Shown: positions 38,749 to 48,000 of the stretch, piece by piece
Layout: every line of letters begins with the position of its first letter
How positions within the stretch are numbered: position 1 is the stretch's first letter
From: KBS-83 sp051025295
GTDB taxonomy: Bacteria > Acidobacteriota > Terriglobia > Terriglobales > Acidobacteriaceae
Direction: 5' to 3' (one strand)
Length of the DNA: 64,000 nt
NCBI GenBank assembly: GCA_051025295.1
Contig: JBMGJV010000018.1
The notes under the pieces: generated by a model
The model's input: only the letters and a program-made list of their open reading frames with translations
The model's database searches: none
Told to the model about the DNA's origin: nothing
Translations under genes and position numbers: made by a program

Positions 38749-40116
38749 ATGCTGGCACTACTGCTCACACTCGGATGTCTCGCTGCCCTGATCGCGCTCT
38801 GGCGCGTCGGGCCGGAGCGTGCCGTGCTGGCGGTGATTCTGCCGCTGATGATGCTCTGGCCCTATGGCAGCGGGTTCCGCTTCAAGGGCGTCGAGATCGA
38901 CCCGTTCATGCTGGCCATCGTCCCCGTTGCACTGGCGCTCGCCTGGAAGTACCGCTCGCGCTGGCAGCACACGGTCACGGATCTGCTGGTCTTCGCCTAT
39001 GCGCTGAGCACGATGATGTCGAACTGGAACTCGGATGGGCAGTCGGCCGGCCTCGCGCTCGGCACCGCTACCCTGCTCGCCTGCGTTCCGCCCTACATCA
39101 TCGGCAAGGTAGGCATCGAGCAGGCGGGGTTGCGGGTCAGCTGGATCAAGCGTTTTGTGACGCTGGCGTTTGCCGTGTCGCTGCTCTCGGTCTACGAGTA
39201 CCGGATGGAGCGCGACTGGTTCCGCGAGATCGCGGACCGCCTCTTCGAACACAAGACCCACCTCGTGATGCAGTTCCGCTGGGGCTATGGCCGCATCTCC
39301 GGGCCCTACACCCATCCCATCCTGGCCGACTGCATTCTGCTGAGCGCCCTGATGTTCGCTGTCTGGATCTCGAGTCGGAAGCTGTGGGAGAACAAGTTCC
39401 GCAGACTCGAGTTTCTGCCCGGGCGCAAGGCCACCTACCTGCTCGTCGGTCTCGCAGCGGGCGTCTGGATGACCCAGTCACGTGGTCCGTGGCTGGCCGG
39501 CGCCTTCGGCATCCTGCTGGTGATCGCGGCGCGGGCGCGGCGGCAGAAGCGGGCTCTCTTCTATGTCACGCTGGTCTCGATCGTGCTGGCGGGTATCTTC
39601 TATGTCGTCCTGAATCGCTACACCGCTGTCAATCACGCGGCGGGCAGCATGGATCAGCAGAACGCCCAGTACCGGCGCCTTCTGCTGGTCAACTACACAC
39701 CCGAAATCATGCGGGGCGGCTGGCTGGGCTTCGGCCTCCACTTCCCCATCGTCGATGGTCAGGATTCGATCGACAACGAGTACCTCAACATCACGCTGAC
39801 CCAGGGCTTCCTCGGGCTGACCATCTTCGTCCTGCTCATCCTGGGGACATCCGCGCGGCTGCTGCGCGTGGCGCTGACGACGCGCGACCGGACGGATGCC
39901 TCGTTTGCCATCTGCCTGCTCGGCATCTTTGTCACGCTGGCGCTCAGTATCACGACCGTCTTTCTGGGTGCGCAGACCTACACGCTCTTCTTCCTTCTGG
40001 TGGGCTGGTCGCAGGCGCTGCGCCCCCGTCCGGCCGTCGCGCCCGCTCTTCAGCCGGCAGTCGCTCCCCTTGCGCCGTCCTCGCTGCGGTACCAGTACCG
40101 CAGGGTGTGGAGTTAG
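38749..40116 (+). CDS. O-antigen ligase/polymerase-like membrane protein
   Basis: 455 residues with about 11 hydrophobic segments and the large extracytoplasmic loop (residues ~295-365, including ENEY-like IDNEYLNITL and GWLGFGLHFP) seen in Wzy polymerases and WaaL ligases. MTQSRGPWLAGAFG matches the SRGxxxG element of the family. Probably polymerises or ligates the repeat unit. It follows the glycosyltransferase by 70 bases and precedes the next gene by two bases. Confidence 0.88.
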   Translation: MLALLLTLGCLAALIALWRVGPERAVLAVILPLMMLWPYGSGFRFKGVEIDPFMLAIVPVALALAWKYRSRWQHTVTDLLVFAYALSTMMSNWNSDGQSAGLALGTATLLACVPPYIIGKVGIEQAGLRVSWIKRFVTLAFAVSLLSVYEYRMERDWFREIADRLFEHKTHLVMQFRWGYGRISGPYTHPILADCILLSALMFAVWISSRKLWENKFRRLEFLPGRKATYLLVGLAAGVWMTQSRGPWLAGAFGILLVIAARARRQKRALFYVTLVSIVLAGIFYVVLNRYTAVNHAAGSMDQQNAQYRRLLLVNYTPEIMRGGWLGFGLHFPIVDGQDSIDNEYLNITLTQGFLGLTIFVLLILGTSARLLRVALTTRDRTDASFAICLLGIFVTLALSITTVFLGAQTYTLFFLLVGWSQALRPRPAVAPALQPAVAPLAPSSLRYQYRRVWS

Positions 40117-40118
40117 TT

Positions 40119-41480
40119 ATGGCCTCGCCTCTCCTCATGTCCGCTCTGGCTGCCGCACTGCCGGCCTCCGTGCGGGCTGTCCTGTCCGGCCGCGTCGTCG
40201 AGATCGCCGCGATCACCCTGGTCGCCGTCACCGCGCCGACGGTGCTCGAACTCGGCCTGGTCACGCTGGCGGCGCTTGGCGCCGGGCGGTTCCGGTCCGC
40301 ATCGCGCTTGCCAGGAGCTGTTGCCGCTGGCTCAGCCACCCCGCTCACCCGCCTGACCGTGGTCGTGCCCGCGCACAATGAAGAGGCTCTGCTCGGTCGC
40401 TGTGTGTTCAGTCTGCGGCAGGATCTCCCGGCCCATGGCCGGGTGCTGGTGATCGCCCACAATTCGAACGACGGCACGGCCCAGGTGGCGCGCACGGCGG
40501 GCGCCGATGTGCTCGTCCTGAAGGACGCGGGCCGCGAGGGCAAAGGGGCCGCGCTGCGCGCCGGCTTTGAGCGCGCGATCGCCGACGGGGCCGAGGTGCT
40601 GGCCGTGGTCGATGCCGATTCGATCGTGCGCCCCGGGTTCTCGGCGGCTGTGCTCGACGCAGTCCACAGCGGCGCCGAAGCCTTCCAGGCGCGGTACGTA
40701 GTGCGCGGCAGCGGTCCCCGCTCGCGTCTCACGGCGCTTGGCTTTCTGGGCTTCAATGTCGTCCGGCCACGCGGCCGGTCGCAGCTCGGGCTCTCGTCGG
40801 GCATCTTCGGCAACGGCTTCGGGATGCGCGCGGATGTGCTCGCCCGCGTGCCGTACGCGGCCAGCTCCGTGGTCGAAGATCTCGAATACCACCTCCGGCT
40901 GGTCGAGCAGGGCGTACGCGTAGAGTTCCTCGAGGCCGCGACGGTCGCGAGCGAGCTGCCGACCCGGGGCGATGCCGCACGGTCGCAGCGCGCCCGCTGG
41001 GAAGGTGGCCGGCTGCGCATGGTGCAGGTCTGGATGCCGCGCCTGCTCGGTCGCCTGCTGCGCACCGGCTCGCCGCGGCTGATCGAGCCTGCGCTCGAAC
41101 TGGGAACGCTGCCGCTCGCCACGGCCGTGCCGCTGCTGGCCCTGGCACTGTTCCTGCCCCTCGGCTGGGCAGCCAACTACGCGCTCTTGGGCTTCGCCAT
41201 CCTCTCGCTGCATGTCGGTCTGGCGGCCGCCGAAGGTCAAAGCGGCTGGGAGGTGGTGCGCACGCTGGCCGCCGTCCCCGGCTACATCCTGTGGAAGCTG
41301 CTGCTGGTGCCGCGGACGCTGCTCTCGGCGCGCACGGACGCAAGCTGGGTGCGCACCGAGCGGGAGGCCGTCACGCTGCCTTTCCCGGCGCCGGTCGAAA
41401 GCCTACCCGCCGCCCGGGCTGTCAACGAAGGTCCACGGGGCCCGCGTCCGCTGCCGCCCGTGGCCAAGGTGCGCTCATGA
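40119..41480 (+). CDS. Family 2 glycosyltransferase, membrane-associated
   Basis: 453 residues. GT-A fold core: LTVVVPAHNEEALLGRC, VLVIAHNSNDGTAQVAR, the metal-binding DxD-type VVDADSIVRPG, SSVVEDLEYHLRL and QRARWEGGR. N-terminal helix (AITLVAVTAPTVLELGLV) and a C-terminal helix bundle (ATAVPLLALALFLPLGW) anchor it in the membrane. Likely a sugar transferase or processive synthase for the polysaccharide. Starts two bases after the polymerase-like gene. Confidence 0.9.
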   Translation: MASPLLMSALAAALPASVRAVLSGRVVEIAAITLVAVTAPTVLELGLVTLAALGAGRFRSASRLPGAVAAGSATPLTRLTVVVPAHNEEALLGRCVFSLRQDLPAHGRVLVIAHNSNDGTAQVARTAGADVLVLKDAGREGKGAALRAGFERAIADGAEVLAVVDADSIVRPGFSAAVLDAVHSGAEAFQARYVVRGSGPRSRLTALGFLGFNVVRPRGRSQLGLSSGIFGNGFGMRADVLARVPYAASSVVEDLEYHLRLVEQGVRVEFLEAATVASELPTRGDAARSQRARWEGGRLRMVQVWMPRLLGRLLRTGSPRLIEPALELGTLPLATAVPLLALALFLPLGWAANYALLGFAILSLHVGLAAAEGQSGWEVVRTLAAVPGYILWKLLLVPRTLLSARTDASWVRTEREAVTLPFPAPVESLPAARAVNEGPRGPRPLPPVAKVRS

Positions 41481-41593
41481 CCCGGGGCCGGTCTTCGAAG
41501 TTTCCTGCTGTGTCGCTTCCTGCTGTTTACCGGATGGTGTTCGGGGCCTGCCCCCGCCACCCTCTCCCACGTGTCTCTAGGAGTGTCAACCCC

Positions 41594-42643
41594 ATGACGG
41601 CTCACCGCTCACCGAACCTCTCTGCTTTGGCCAGCCTCCTGCTCGCCACCACCGCTCTCGGCCTGCCAGCGCTGGCCCAGGTGCCGACGACCGCGCCCGG
41701 CGCGGCTGCCGCTGCCGGGACCACCAGTGGCGCGAGCACGACGACACCCGAGCTCAAGCAGAACCCGATGACCCAGCTCCGGGCCTTCGAGCCGTCCGCG
41801 AGCGAGGAGTACCAGCTCGGCGGCGGGGACGAGATCACGCTCGAGTTCCCGGGCCGTCCCGAGTTGTCGGGCAAGCACACGGTCGGGCCGGACGGGCGGA
41901 TCACGCTGCCGATGGCGGGAGCGATCCAGGTGGGTGGCCTCAGCCGTGAGCAGGCCGGCAAGGCGATCGAGCAGGCGATGGACAAGTACTACACCAGCGT
42001 GACCTGCATCGTGGGTGTGGACAAGTACGGGTCGAACCGGGTGCTGGTCACGGGCTACGTCGAACACCCGGGCATCCTCTACTTCGACCAGACACCGACG
42101 CTGCTCGAGGCAATCACGCGCGCCGGGCTGATCCGGCCGCCGGTGGGTGCGGGGCGGACGATCGACAACCCCATTCCTGAGCGGGTGGCGATCTATCGCG
42201 GCAGCGACGAGGCCATGTGGGTGGATGTGCAGAGCCTGCTGGCTAAGGGCAGCTCGATGGCGGACATGCGTCTTCGCCGCAACGACACCGTGTTCGTGCC
42301 GAACGATCAGGACCGCTTCGTCTCCGTGCTGGGCGAGGTCATGCACCCGGGCGCGATCCAGCTGACCCACAACTCGACCCTGCCCTCGACCCTGGCCGAG
42401 GCGGGTGGGATCACCGAGAAGGCGGGTGGCAACCCGGAGATCCTGATCATCGATCCGACGACCGGCTCGAAGCGTCCGATTCGCTACAAGGAGCTGCTCA
42501 GCCCGACCGGTGCGCTCGAAGTCTCGCTCAAGCCGGGTGAGGTCATCTATGTGCCGCGCGGCGGACTGGCGAAGACCGGGTACGTCCTGCAGCAACTGGG
42601 CCCCTTGACCGGCGCCATGTACTTCGCCGGAACGATTCGCTAG
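41594..42643 (+). CDS. Polysaccharide export protein (Wza-type)
   Basis: 349 residues. Signal peptide ASLLLATTALGLPALAQ; then the poly-export domain (EYQLGGGDEITLEFPGRPE, GPDGRITLPMAGAIQVGG) and two SLBB-type repeats (VLVTGYVEHPGILYFDQTPTLLEAITRAG; VSVLGEVMHPGAIQL...TLAEAGGI, in part), as in outer-membrane Wza channels. No lipobox cysteine follows the signal, unlike E. coli Wza. ATG 41594 is chosen for its signal peptide and AGGAG; an ATGA overlap start at 41477 would add 39 residues. Confidence 0.88.
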   Translation: MTAHRSPNLSALASLLLATTALGLPALAQVPTTAPGAAAAAGTTSGASTTTPELKQNPMTQLRAFEPSASEEYQLGGGDEITLEFPGRPELSGKHTVGPDGRITLPMAGAIQVGGLSREQAGKAIEQAMDKYYTSVTCIVGVDKYGSNRVLVTGYVEHPGILYFDQTPTLLEAITRAGLIRPPVGAGRTIDNPIPERVAIYRGSDEAMWVDVQSLLAKGSSMADMRLRRNDTVFVPNDQDRFVSVLGEVMHPGAIQLTHNSTLPSTLAEAGGITEKAGGNPEILIIDPTTGSKRPIRYKELLSPTGALEVSLKPGEVIYVPRGGLAKTGYVLQQLGPLTGAMYFAGTIR

Positions 42644-42660
42644 ATCCGGAGTAGAAAGAC

Positions 42661-42736
42661 CCCCGGGGCAAGGAGCCCCGAAACGGAATCTGAACAGCGC
42701 GACACCATCTGAGCAGCCCGGGCAGCGATGCCCGGG
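42661..42736 (+). promoter_or_regulatory. Two hairpins in the spacer before the Wzz-like gene
   Basis: Stem CGGGGC/GCCCCG (42664-42669/42675-42680) and an 8-base stem CCCGGGCA/TGCCCGGG (42717-42724/42729-42736) closed by a GCGA tetraloop. No U tract follows, so they are likely processing or stability elements rather than terminators. Confidence 0.4.
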
Positions 42737-42777
42737 ACCAGCAGCTAAACACCAGGCAGGAGAGACGAGAGACCCCC

Positions 42778-44970
42778 ATGAAGACCACATCCGAGACCGC
42801 CCTGACCCCCGTGGTATTCCCGCAGCGGCCTTCCCTGCCGCCGCCTGACCAGGAGACCCGCCGCCGCCCCATCCAACTGGTGGCCAGTCTGCGGCGTCAC
42901 CGCACGCTGGTCAGCTGGGTGGTCGCGGTCATGCTGGTGCTCACCGGCTTCTATGCATGGCAGATGGGCGGCACCAGCTACACGGCGACCAGCTACGCGT
43001 ATATCTCGCCCACCTTCCCGGCAACGCTGTCGACCGAGGCCAACCGCGAGCAGGATCGGCCGTACGAGAACTACATCGCCGACGAGGTCCAGACGGTCAG
43101 CCGTTACGACATCCTGGCCGCCGCGCTCCAGAAGCTCGCTCCCGGCACCTGGCAGCATCCCGGCGAGAGCCTCGGCTCGGCCGTGGCCCGGCTGCAGCAC
43201 TCGCTTGACGTGGACCGCGTCGGCCAGACCTTCCAGATCAAGATCTCGCTGACCGCGCGCGACCCGGAGAAGGCCGCCGCCACCGTGAATGCGGTGACCG
43301 ATGCCTTCGTCGCGAAGCAGCACAAGGACGAGTTCTACGGCCGCGACGAGCGGCTGGCCACGCTGCGCCAGGAGCGGATCAAGCTGCAGCAGGAGCTCGA
43401 TGGACGCTCGGCGGATCAAGCGAAGCTGATGGAGCAGCTCGGTGTCGCCCAGGTCTCGACCGGTGACGATCCCGGCAACTCCTTTGACGAGCGCGTCCGC
43501 CGGCTGAACGAGACGCTGGCCCAGGCGAAGGCTGCCCGCATCGCCGCCGAGGCTCAGCTGCGCACCTACCGTGGCAAGGCGCTGACCGCCTTCGCCGCCG
43601 ATTCGGCGACCACCGACGTCGGGCTCTCGACCATCCGCCAGAGCCTGAATACGCGGCGCGCGCAGTTGATGGCGCAGATGGGTCCGCTGACGCCGACCAA
43701 CCCGCTCTACATCCAGGACGAGGCCGAGATCAAGGAGATCGACAAGCAGCTGGCATCGAGCGTGGGCAAGGCTGAGCAGACCATTGCCGACCGCAAGGAG
43801 CAGCAGTTCCAGGCAGAGCTCGATCGGGCTCGCTCGGTCGAGCAGCAGATCGCCGGTCAGTTGATGGCCGAGACTCACCAGGCCACCGCGGCAGCGCCGC
43901 GCTTCCAGCAGGCCAAGGAGATGGGCAAGGACATCCTGCGGCTAGAAGACAGCTACTCGGCAGTGAGCACGCGCATCCGCGACCTCGAACTCGAGGGCAG
44001 CTCGCCGGGCACCGTTCACCTCTCCTCGCCGGCGATCGTTCCGCTGATTCCGGCCAAGAACCATACGGTCATGTTCCTCCTCGCCGCGCTGTTTCTCTCG
44101 CTTGCCAGCGGTGTCGGCGTGGCGCTGGCTGCGGACGCAATCGATCCGTACGTCTACACCTCGAGCGATGTCGAGCACGTGATCGGCTTTCCGCCGATCG
44201 GGGTGCTGCTCGACCATGACGACTTCTCGAGCGAGGCCAGCGGCCAGTACCTCTTGCGGCTCGCTGGTGGCATCCAGCACGCCCGCAACACGGCCCAGGC
44301 GCGCACCTTCCTGTTCACCGCCACGGCACCCGAGAGCGGCACGACGACCATTGTCGAGAAGCTGGGGCGCCAGTTGCGCAACCTCGGCCTGAACACCCTG
44401 ACCGTGGCCGCCACCAACATCGATGGCAAGATCGCCTACGTACGCAACGACGCAGCGCCGGCAGCCGAGCCCAACACCGGCCGCTATGCCGACAAGCTGC
44501 GCCGCGCCGCAGGCTCCGATCTTTCGGTGCACGTGCAGAACGGCCCGCTGACGGCCGGCAACCCGATCTACAGCGGCACGTTTGTCTCGCAGATCCTGAA
44601 CGAGGTGAAGGACGACTACGACGTCGTGCTGATCGATGGCAGCCCGATCCTGATCTCGGCCGATACCGAGTACCTGGCCCGCGTGGCCGACGGCACGGTG
44701 TTGATCGTGCAGTCGGGGCGGACGACGCGCCACCAGCTCAACCGCGCGGCCAAGCTGCTCGAGCGGCTCGATGTGCCGGGCGTGGCCGTGGCGCTGAACC
44801 GGGTCACGCGTGACCGGGTGGACCCGGCGCTGGTGCGCGATGTGGAAGAGTTCCAGCGGCAACTGCGCAAGCAGCGCGGCTCGACGCTGGTGGCCACCGC
44901 GGCCCGTGCGCCCGAGGCAGCGCGCACCCGGGCCCCGGAGGCAGCGCACACCGAGACGGCCAGCGCGTAG
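42778..44970 (+). CDS. Wzz/BY-kinase-like chain-length protein with altered P-loop
   Basis: 730 residues. An N-terminal Wzz-type domain with a first helix (VVAVMLVLTGFYAWQMG), a long coiled-coil periplasmic part (residues ~170-400) and a second helix (MFLLAALFLSLASGVGVAL) precede a cytosolic P-loop domain. In bacterial tyrosine kinases the Walker A reads GEGKS/T; here it is FTATAPESGTTTIVE, with threonine at residue 522 where lysine should be. Walker B-like VVLIDGSP is kept. The C-terminus is Ala/Arg/Glu-rich with no tyrosine cluster. It may control chain length without kinase activity. Upstream spacer holds two hairpins. Confidence 0.88.
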   Translation: MKTTSETALTPVVFPQRPSLPPPDQETRRRPIQLVASLRRHRTLVSWVVAVMLVLTGFYAWQMGGTSYTATSYAYISPTFPATLSTEANREQDRPYENYIADEVQTVSRYDILAAALQKLAPGTWQHPGESLGSAVARLQHSLDVDRVGQTFQIKISLTARDPEKAAATVNAVTDAFVAKQHKDEFYGRDERLATLRQERIKLQQELDGRSADQAKLMEQLGVAQVSTGDDPGNSFDERVRRLNETLAQAKAARIAAEAQLRTYRGKALTAFAADSATTDVGLSTIRQSLNTRRAQLMAQMGPLTPTNPLYIQDEAEIKEIDKQLASSVGKAEQTIADRKEQQFQAELDRARSVEQQIAGQLMAETHQATAAAPRFQQAKEMGKDILRLEDSYSAVSTRIRDLELEGSSPGTVHLSSPAIVPLIPAKNHTVMFLLAALFLSLASGVGVALAADAIDPYVYTSSDVEHVIGFPPIGVLLDHDDFSSEASGQYLLRLAGGIQHARNTAQARTFLFTATAPESGTTTIVEKLGRQLRNLGLNTLTVAATNIDGKIAYVRNDAAPAAEPNTGRYADKLRRAAGSDLSVHVQNGPLTAGNPIYSGTFVSQILNEVKDDYDVVLIDGSPILISADTEYLARVADGTVLIVQSGRTTRHQLNRAAKLLERLDVPGVAVALNRVTRDRVDPALVRDVEEFQRQLRKQRGSTLVATAARAPEAARTRAPEAAHTETASA

Positions 44971-45037
44971 GCGGAGATCTCGGACGAGGGCCAGGGGGGA
45001 TGCGTCCAGGCCCTCCTCGAGAACAGGAGCAGCAGCG

Positions 45038-48000
45038 ATGGCGGTCCCACTGATCGAACGCGAGCGTGCCGTGCTGGCGATCTTTCGCCAGATGCTGGCT
45101 GCGCCCGCGCTCGGCCCGGAGGACAACTTCTTCGAGGCAGGCGGCACCTCCCTGCTCGCCGCCCGGCTGATGAGCCGGCTGCGGGCAGAGCACCTGCTCG
45201 ACCTGCCCGTCTCCACCCTGTTTGCTGCGCCGACGGCCCGCTCGCTGACGCAGGCTCCTCACTCCCGCAGTCGGGCGGGAGGCTCTGAACTTGCTTCTCC
45301 GCACTCGGATGGAGGGTCGGAGGAGGCGGGTGTGGACGCCCGCAGAGCCTCACAAGGAACATCGCAAATCCCAGCCGCAGCAACGAGCGGCCCTGCTGCC
45401 CCGGCCGTCGCCATCATCGCCATGGCGGGCCGCTTCCCTGGCGCGAAGACGCCGGAGGCGCTGTGGGAGAACCTGCTCGCTGGCCGCGAGTCGGTGCGCC
45501 GTCTCGCGCCCGAGGAGCTCGAAGTGCCGCCCGAGATCTCGGCTCAGCCGGGCTATGTCGCCGTGCGATCGGTGCTCGAAGATGTCGACCAGTTCGACGC
45601 AGCCCTCTTTCACATCTATCCCCGCGAAGCCGAGCAGATGGACCCGCAGCAGCGCGTCTTTCTCGAAGTCTGCTGGGAGGCGCTCGAACGCGCCGGGCAC
45701 GATCCGCGGCGCGCCTCGGCAACGATCGGGGTCTTTGCCGGCTCGGGGTTGAACACGTACCTGCTGCACAACCTGGCGCGGGACCGCGGCTTCCTTGAGC
45801 GCTTCACCGCCGACTACCAGGCCGGCTCTTACGTCACCATGATGGGCAACGACAAGGACTTTCTGCCCACACGCGTGAGCTGGAAGCTCGACCTCAAAGG
45901 CCCGAGCGTAACCGTGCAGACGGCCTGCTCGACGTCGCTGGTTGCGGTCTGCCAGGCCTGCCAGAGTCTGATGGCGGGGGGCTGCGACATGGCGCTCGCC
46001 GGGGGCGTCTCGATCACCTTCCCCCAGGGGCGCGGCTATCTGCCGGAAGAGGGTGGCATCGTCTCGGTCGATGGCGTCGTGCGGCCGTTCGATGCCGACG
46101 CGCAGGGCACCGTGTTTGGCGCCGGTGCGGGCGTGGTCGTGCTCAAACGGCTGGCCGATGCCGAGCGTGACGGCGATCGCATCCTGGGTGTGATCCGCGG
46201 CTTTGCCACGAACAACGATGGCGCCGGCAAGGGCGCCTACACCGCGCCCAGCCCGCAGGGGCAGGCGACGGTGATTGCGGCAGCACACGCCATGGCAAAG
46301 GTCGATCCCGCTACCATCACCCGCATCGAGGCGCACGGCACCGGCACGCCGCTGGGTGACCCGATCGAAATCGCCGGGCTGGCAGAGGCCTACCGCCGCA
46401 GCCTCGCGGGCCGGGAACACGGATCTCGCCCAGTCGTCCGGGTGAGCACGGTGAAAGGACATCTCGGTCATCTCGATGTCGCGAGCGGCATTACCGGGCT
46501 GATCAAGACCCTTCTCGAGATCGAGCACGGCAAACATCTGGGACTGGCCCACTTCCGCTCATTGAATCCTGAGATCGGCCGCGTGCTGGCCGACAGCTCC
46601 GTGGATTTCCGCTTCTCCGCCGACCATGAGCCGTGGACGCCTGCTCCGGGCGCACCGCGCCGGGCCGGTGTGAGTGCCTTTGGCGTGGGCGGGACCAATG
46701 CTCATGTAGTCATTGAGGAGTACTCGTCTAAGTCGCGCCAGCAGAACACACTCGGAGAGGCTCCAGGCCCGCAGCTACTGCTGCTCTCTGCGGGGACCCC
46801 GACGGCTCTGACGAGTGCCGGTCAGGCGCTCGCAGGATGGCTCGAGCAGCACCCGGACGTGCCGCTCGACGATGTGGCCTTCACGCTCGCCGACGGACGC
46901 ACCCGCCTGCCCTGGCGCGCGGCCGTTGTGGCCCGTACCCCGGCGCTGGCTGCGGCGGCCCTCTCGAGCCCGCTGGCCAGGCCGGTCCAGGCGCTCAGCA
47001 CCCCACGCGTTGTCTTTGTCTTTCCCGGCCAGGGCATCCAGCGGGTCGGGATGGGGCGCGAGCTCTACGAGGGGGAGCCAGTCTTTCGCGAAGAGCTCGA
47101 CCGCTGTGACCGCATCCTGACGCCGCTTCTCGGGGAGAGCCTGCTCGAGGCGCTCTACCCGCAATCGGACGCAGACACAGGCGAACCCAACCCTGAGAGC
47201 CGTCTGAACCAGACCCGGCTGGCGCAGCCCGCCATTTTTGCGGTCTGCTATGCCCTGGCCCGGCTCTGGCAGTCTTACGGGGTCGAGCCTGCGATGGTTC
47301 TCGGCCACAGTATTGGGGAGTTCGCCGCCGCGACGCTCGCTGGCGCGCTCTCGCTCGAAGAGGCACTGGTACTGATCGCCGCGCGTGGTCGCCTGATGCA
47401 GGAGCAGCCGGACGGCGCCATGCTGGCCGTGCGGGCCAGCGAAGAGACGGTCCGCGCGCTGCTTCCGGGCGAGCTCGACCTGGCGGCGGCGAACGCGCCG
47501 CAGGCAGTCACCGTCTCCGGCCCCGCGGAGGCGATCGACGCCTTCGCCGCGACGCTTGCCGCGCAGAACATCGCCACCCGGCGGCTGGTCACCTCCCATG
47601 GCTTCCACAGCCGCGCGATGGAGCCGGTGATCGACCAGTTGCGCGCTGCGCTGCCCGATCTGACACTCTCCGCACCAGCGCTGCCCTGGGTTTCAAGCTT
47701 CACCGGCGAATCGCTGACGCCAGAAAACCTGGCGACATGGGACTGGCCGAGGCAGGTGCGTGAGCCGGTGCGATTCGCCGATGCGGTCCGCACTGCCCAC
47801 CGCACACTGGCCGGCGACGCGATCTTCCTCGAGATCAGCCCGGTGCCGAACCTGCTCGGCGCCGTGCGCCAGACACTGGCCGGCTCGCTCGACGGAGCAC
47901 GCATCCTGCCGAGCCTCGAAGCAGATGCGACCGCTGATGGCCTTCTGCCCTCACTCGCCCGGCTGGCGGCGCTCGGCATCGAACCAGAGTGGCAGCGCCT

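Noticed and set aside
38775..40118. Long open frame (part of a ~900-codon frame) overlapping the polymerase-like gene
   Set aside because: Only the part from 40119 (the glycosyltransferase) is a protein; the rest is Arg/Pro/Ala-rich, typical of an alternative frame in GC-rich DNA.
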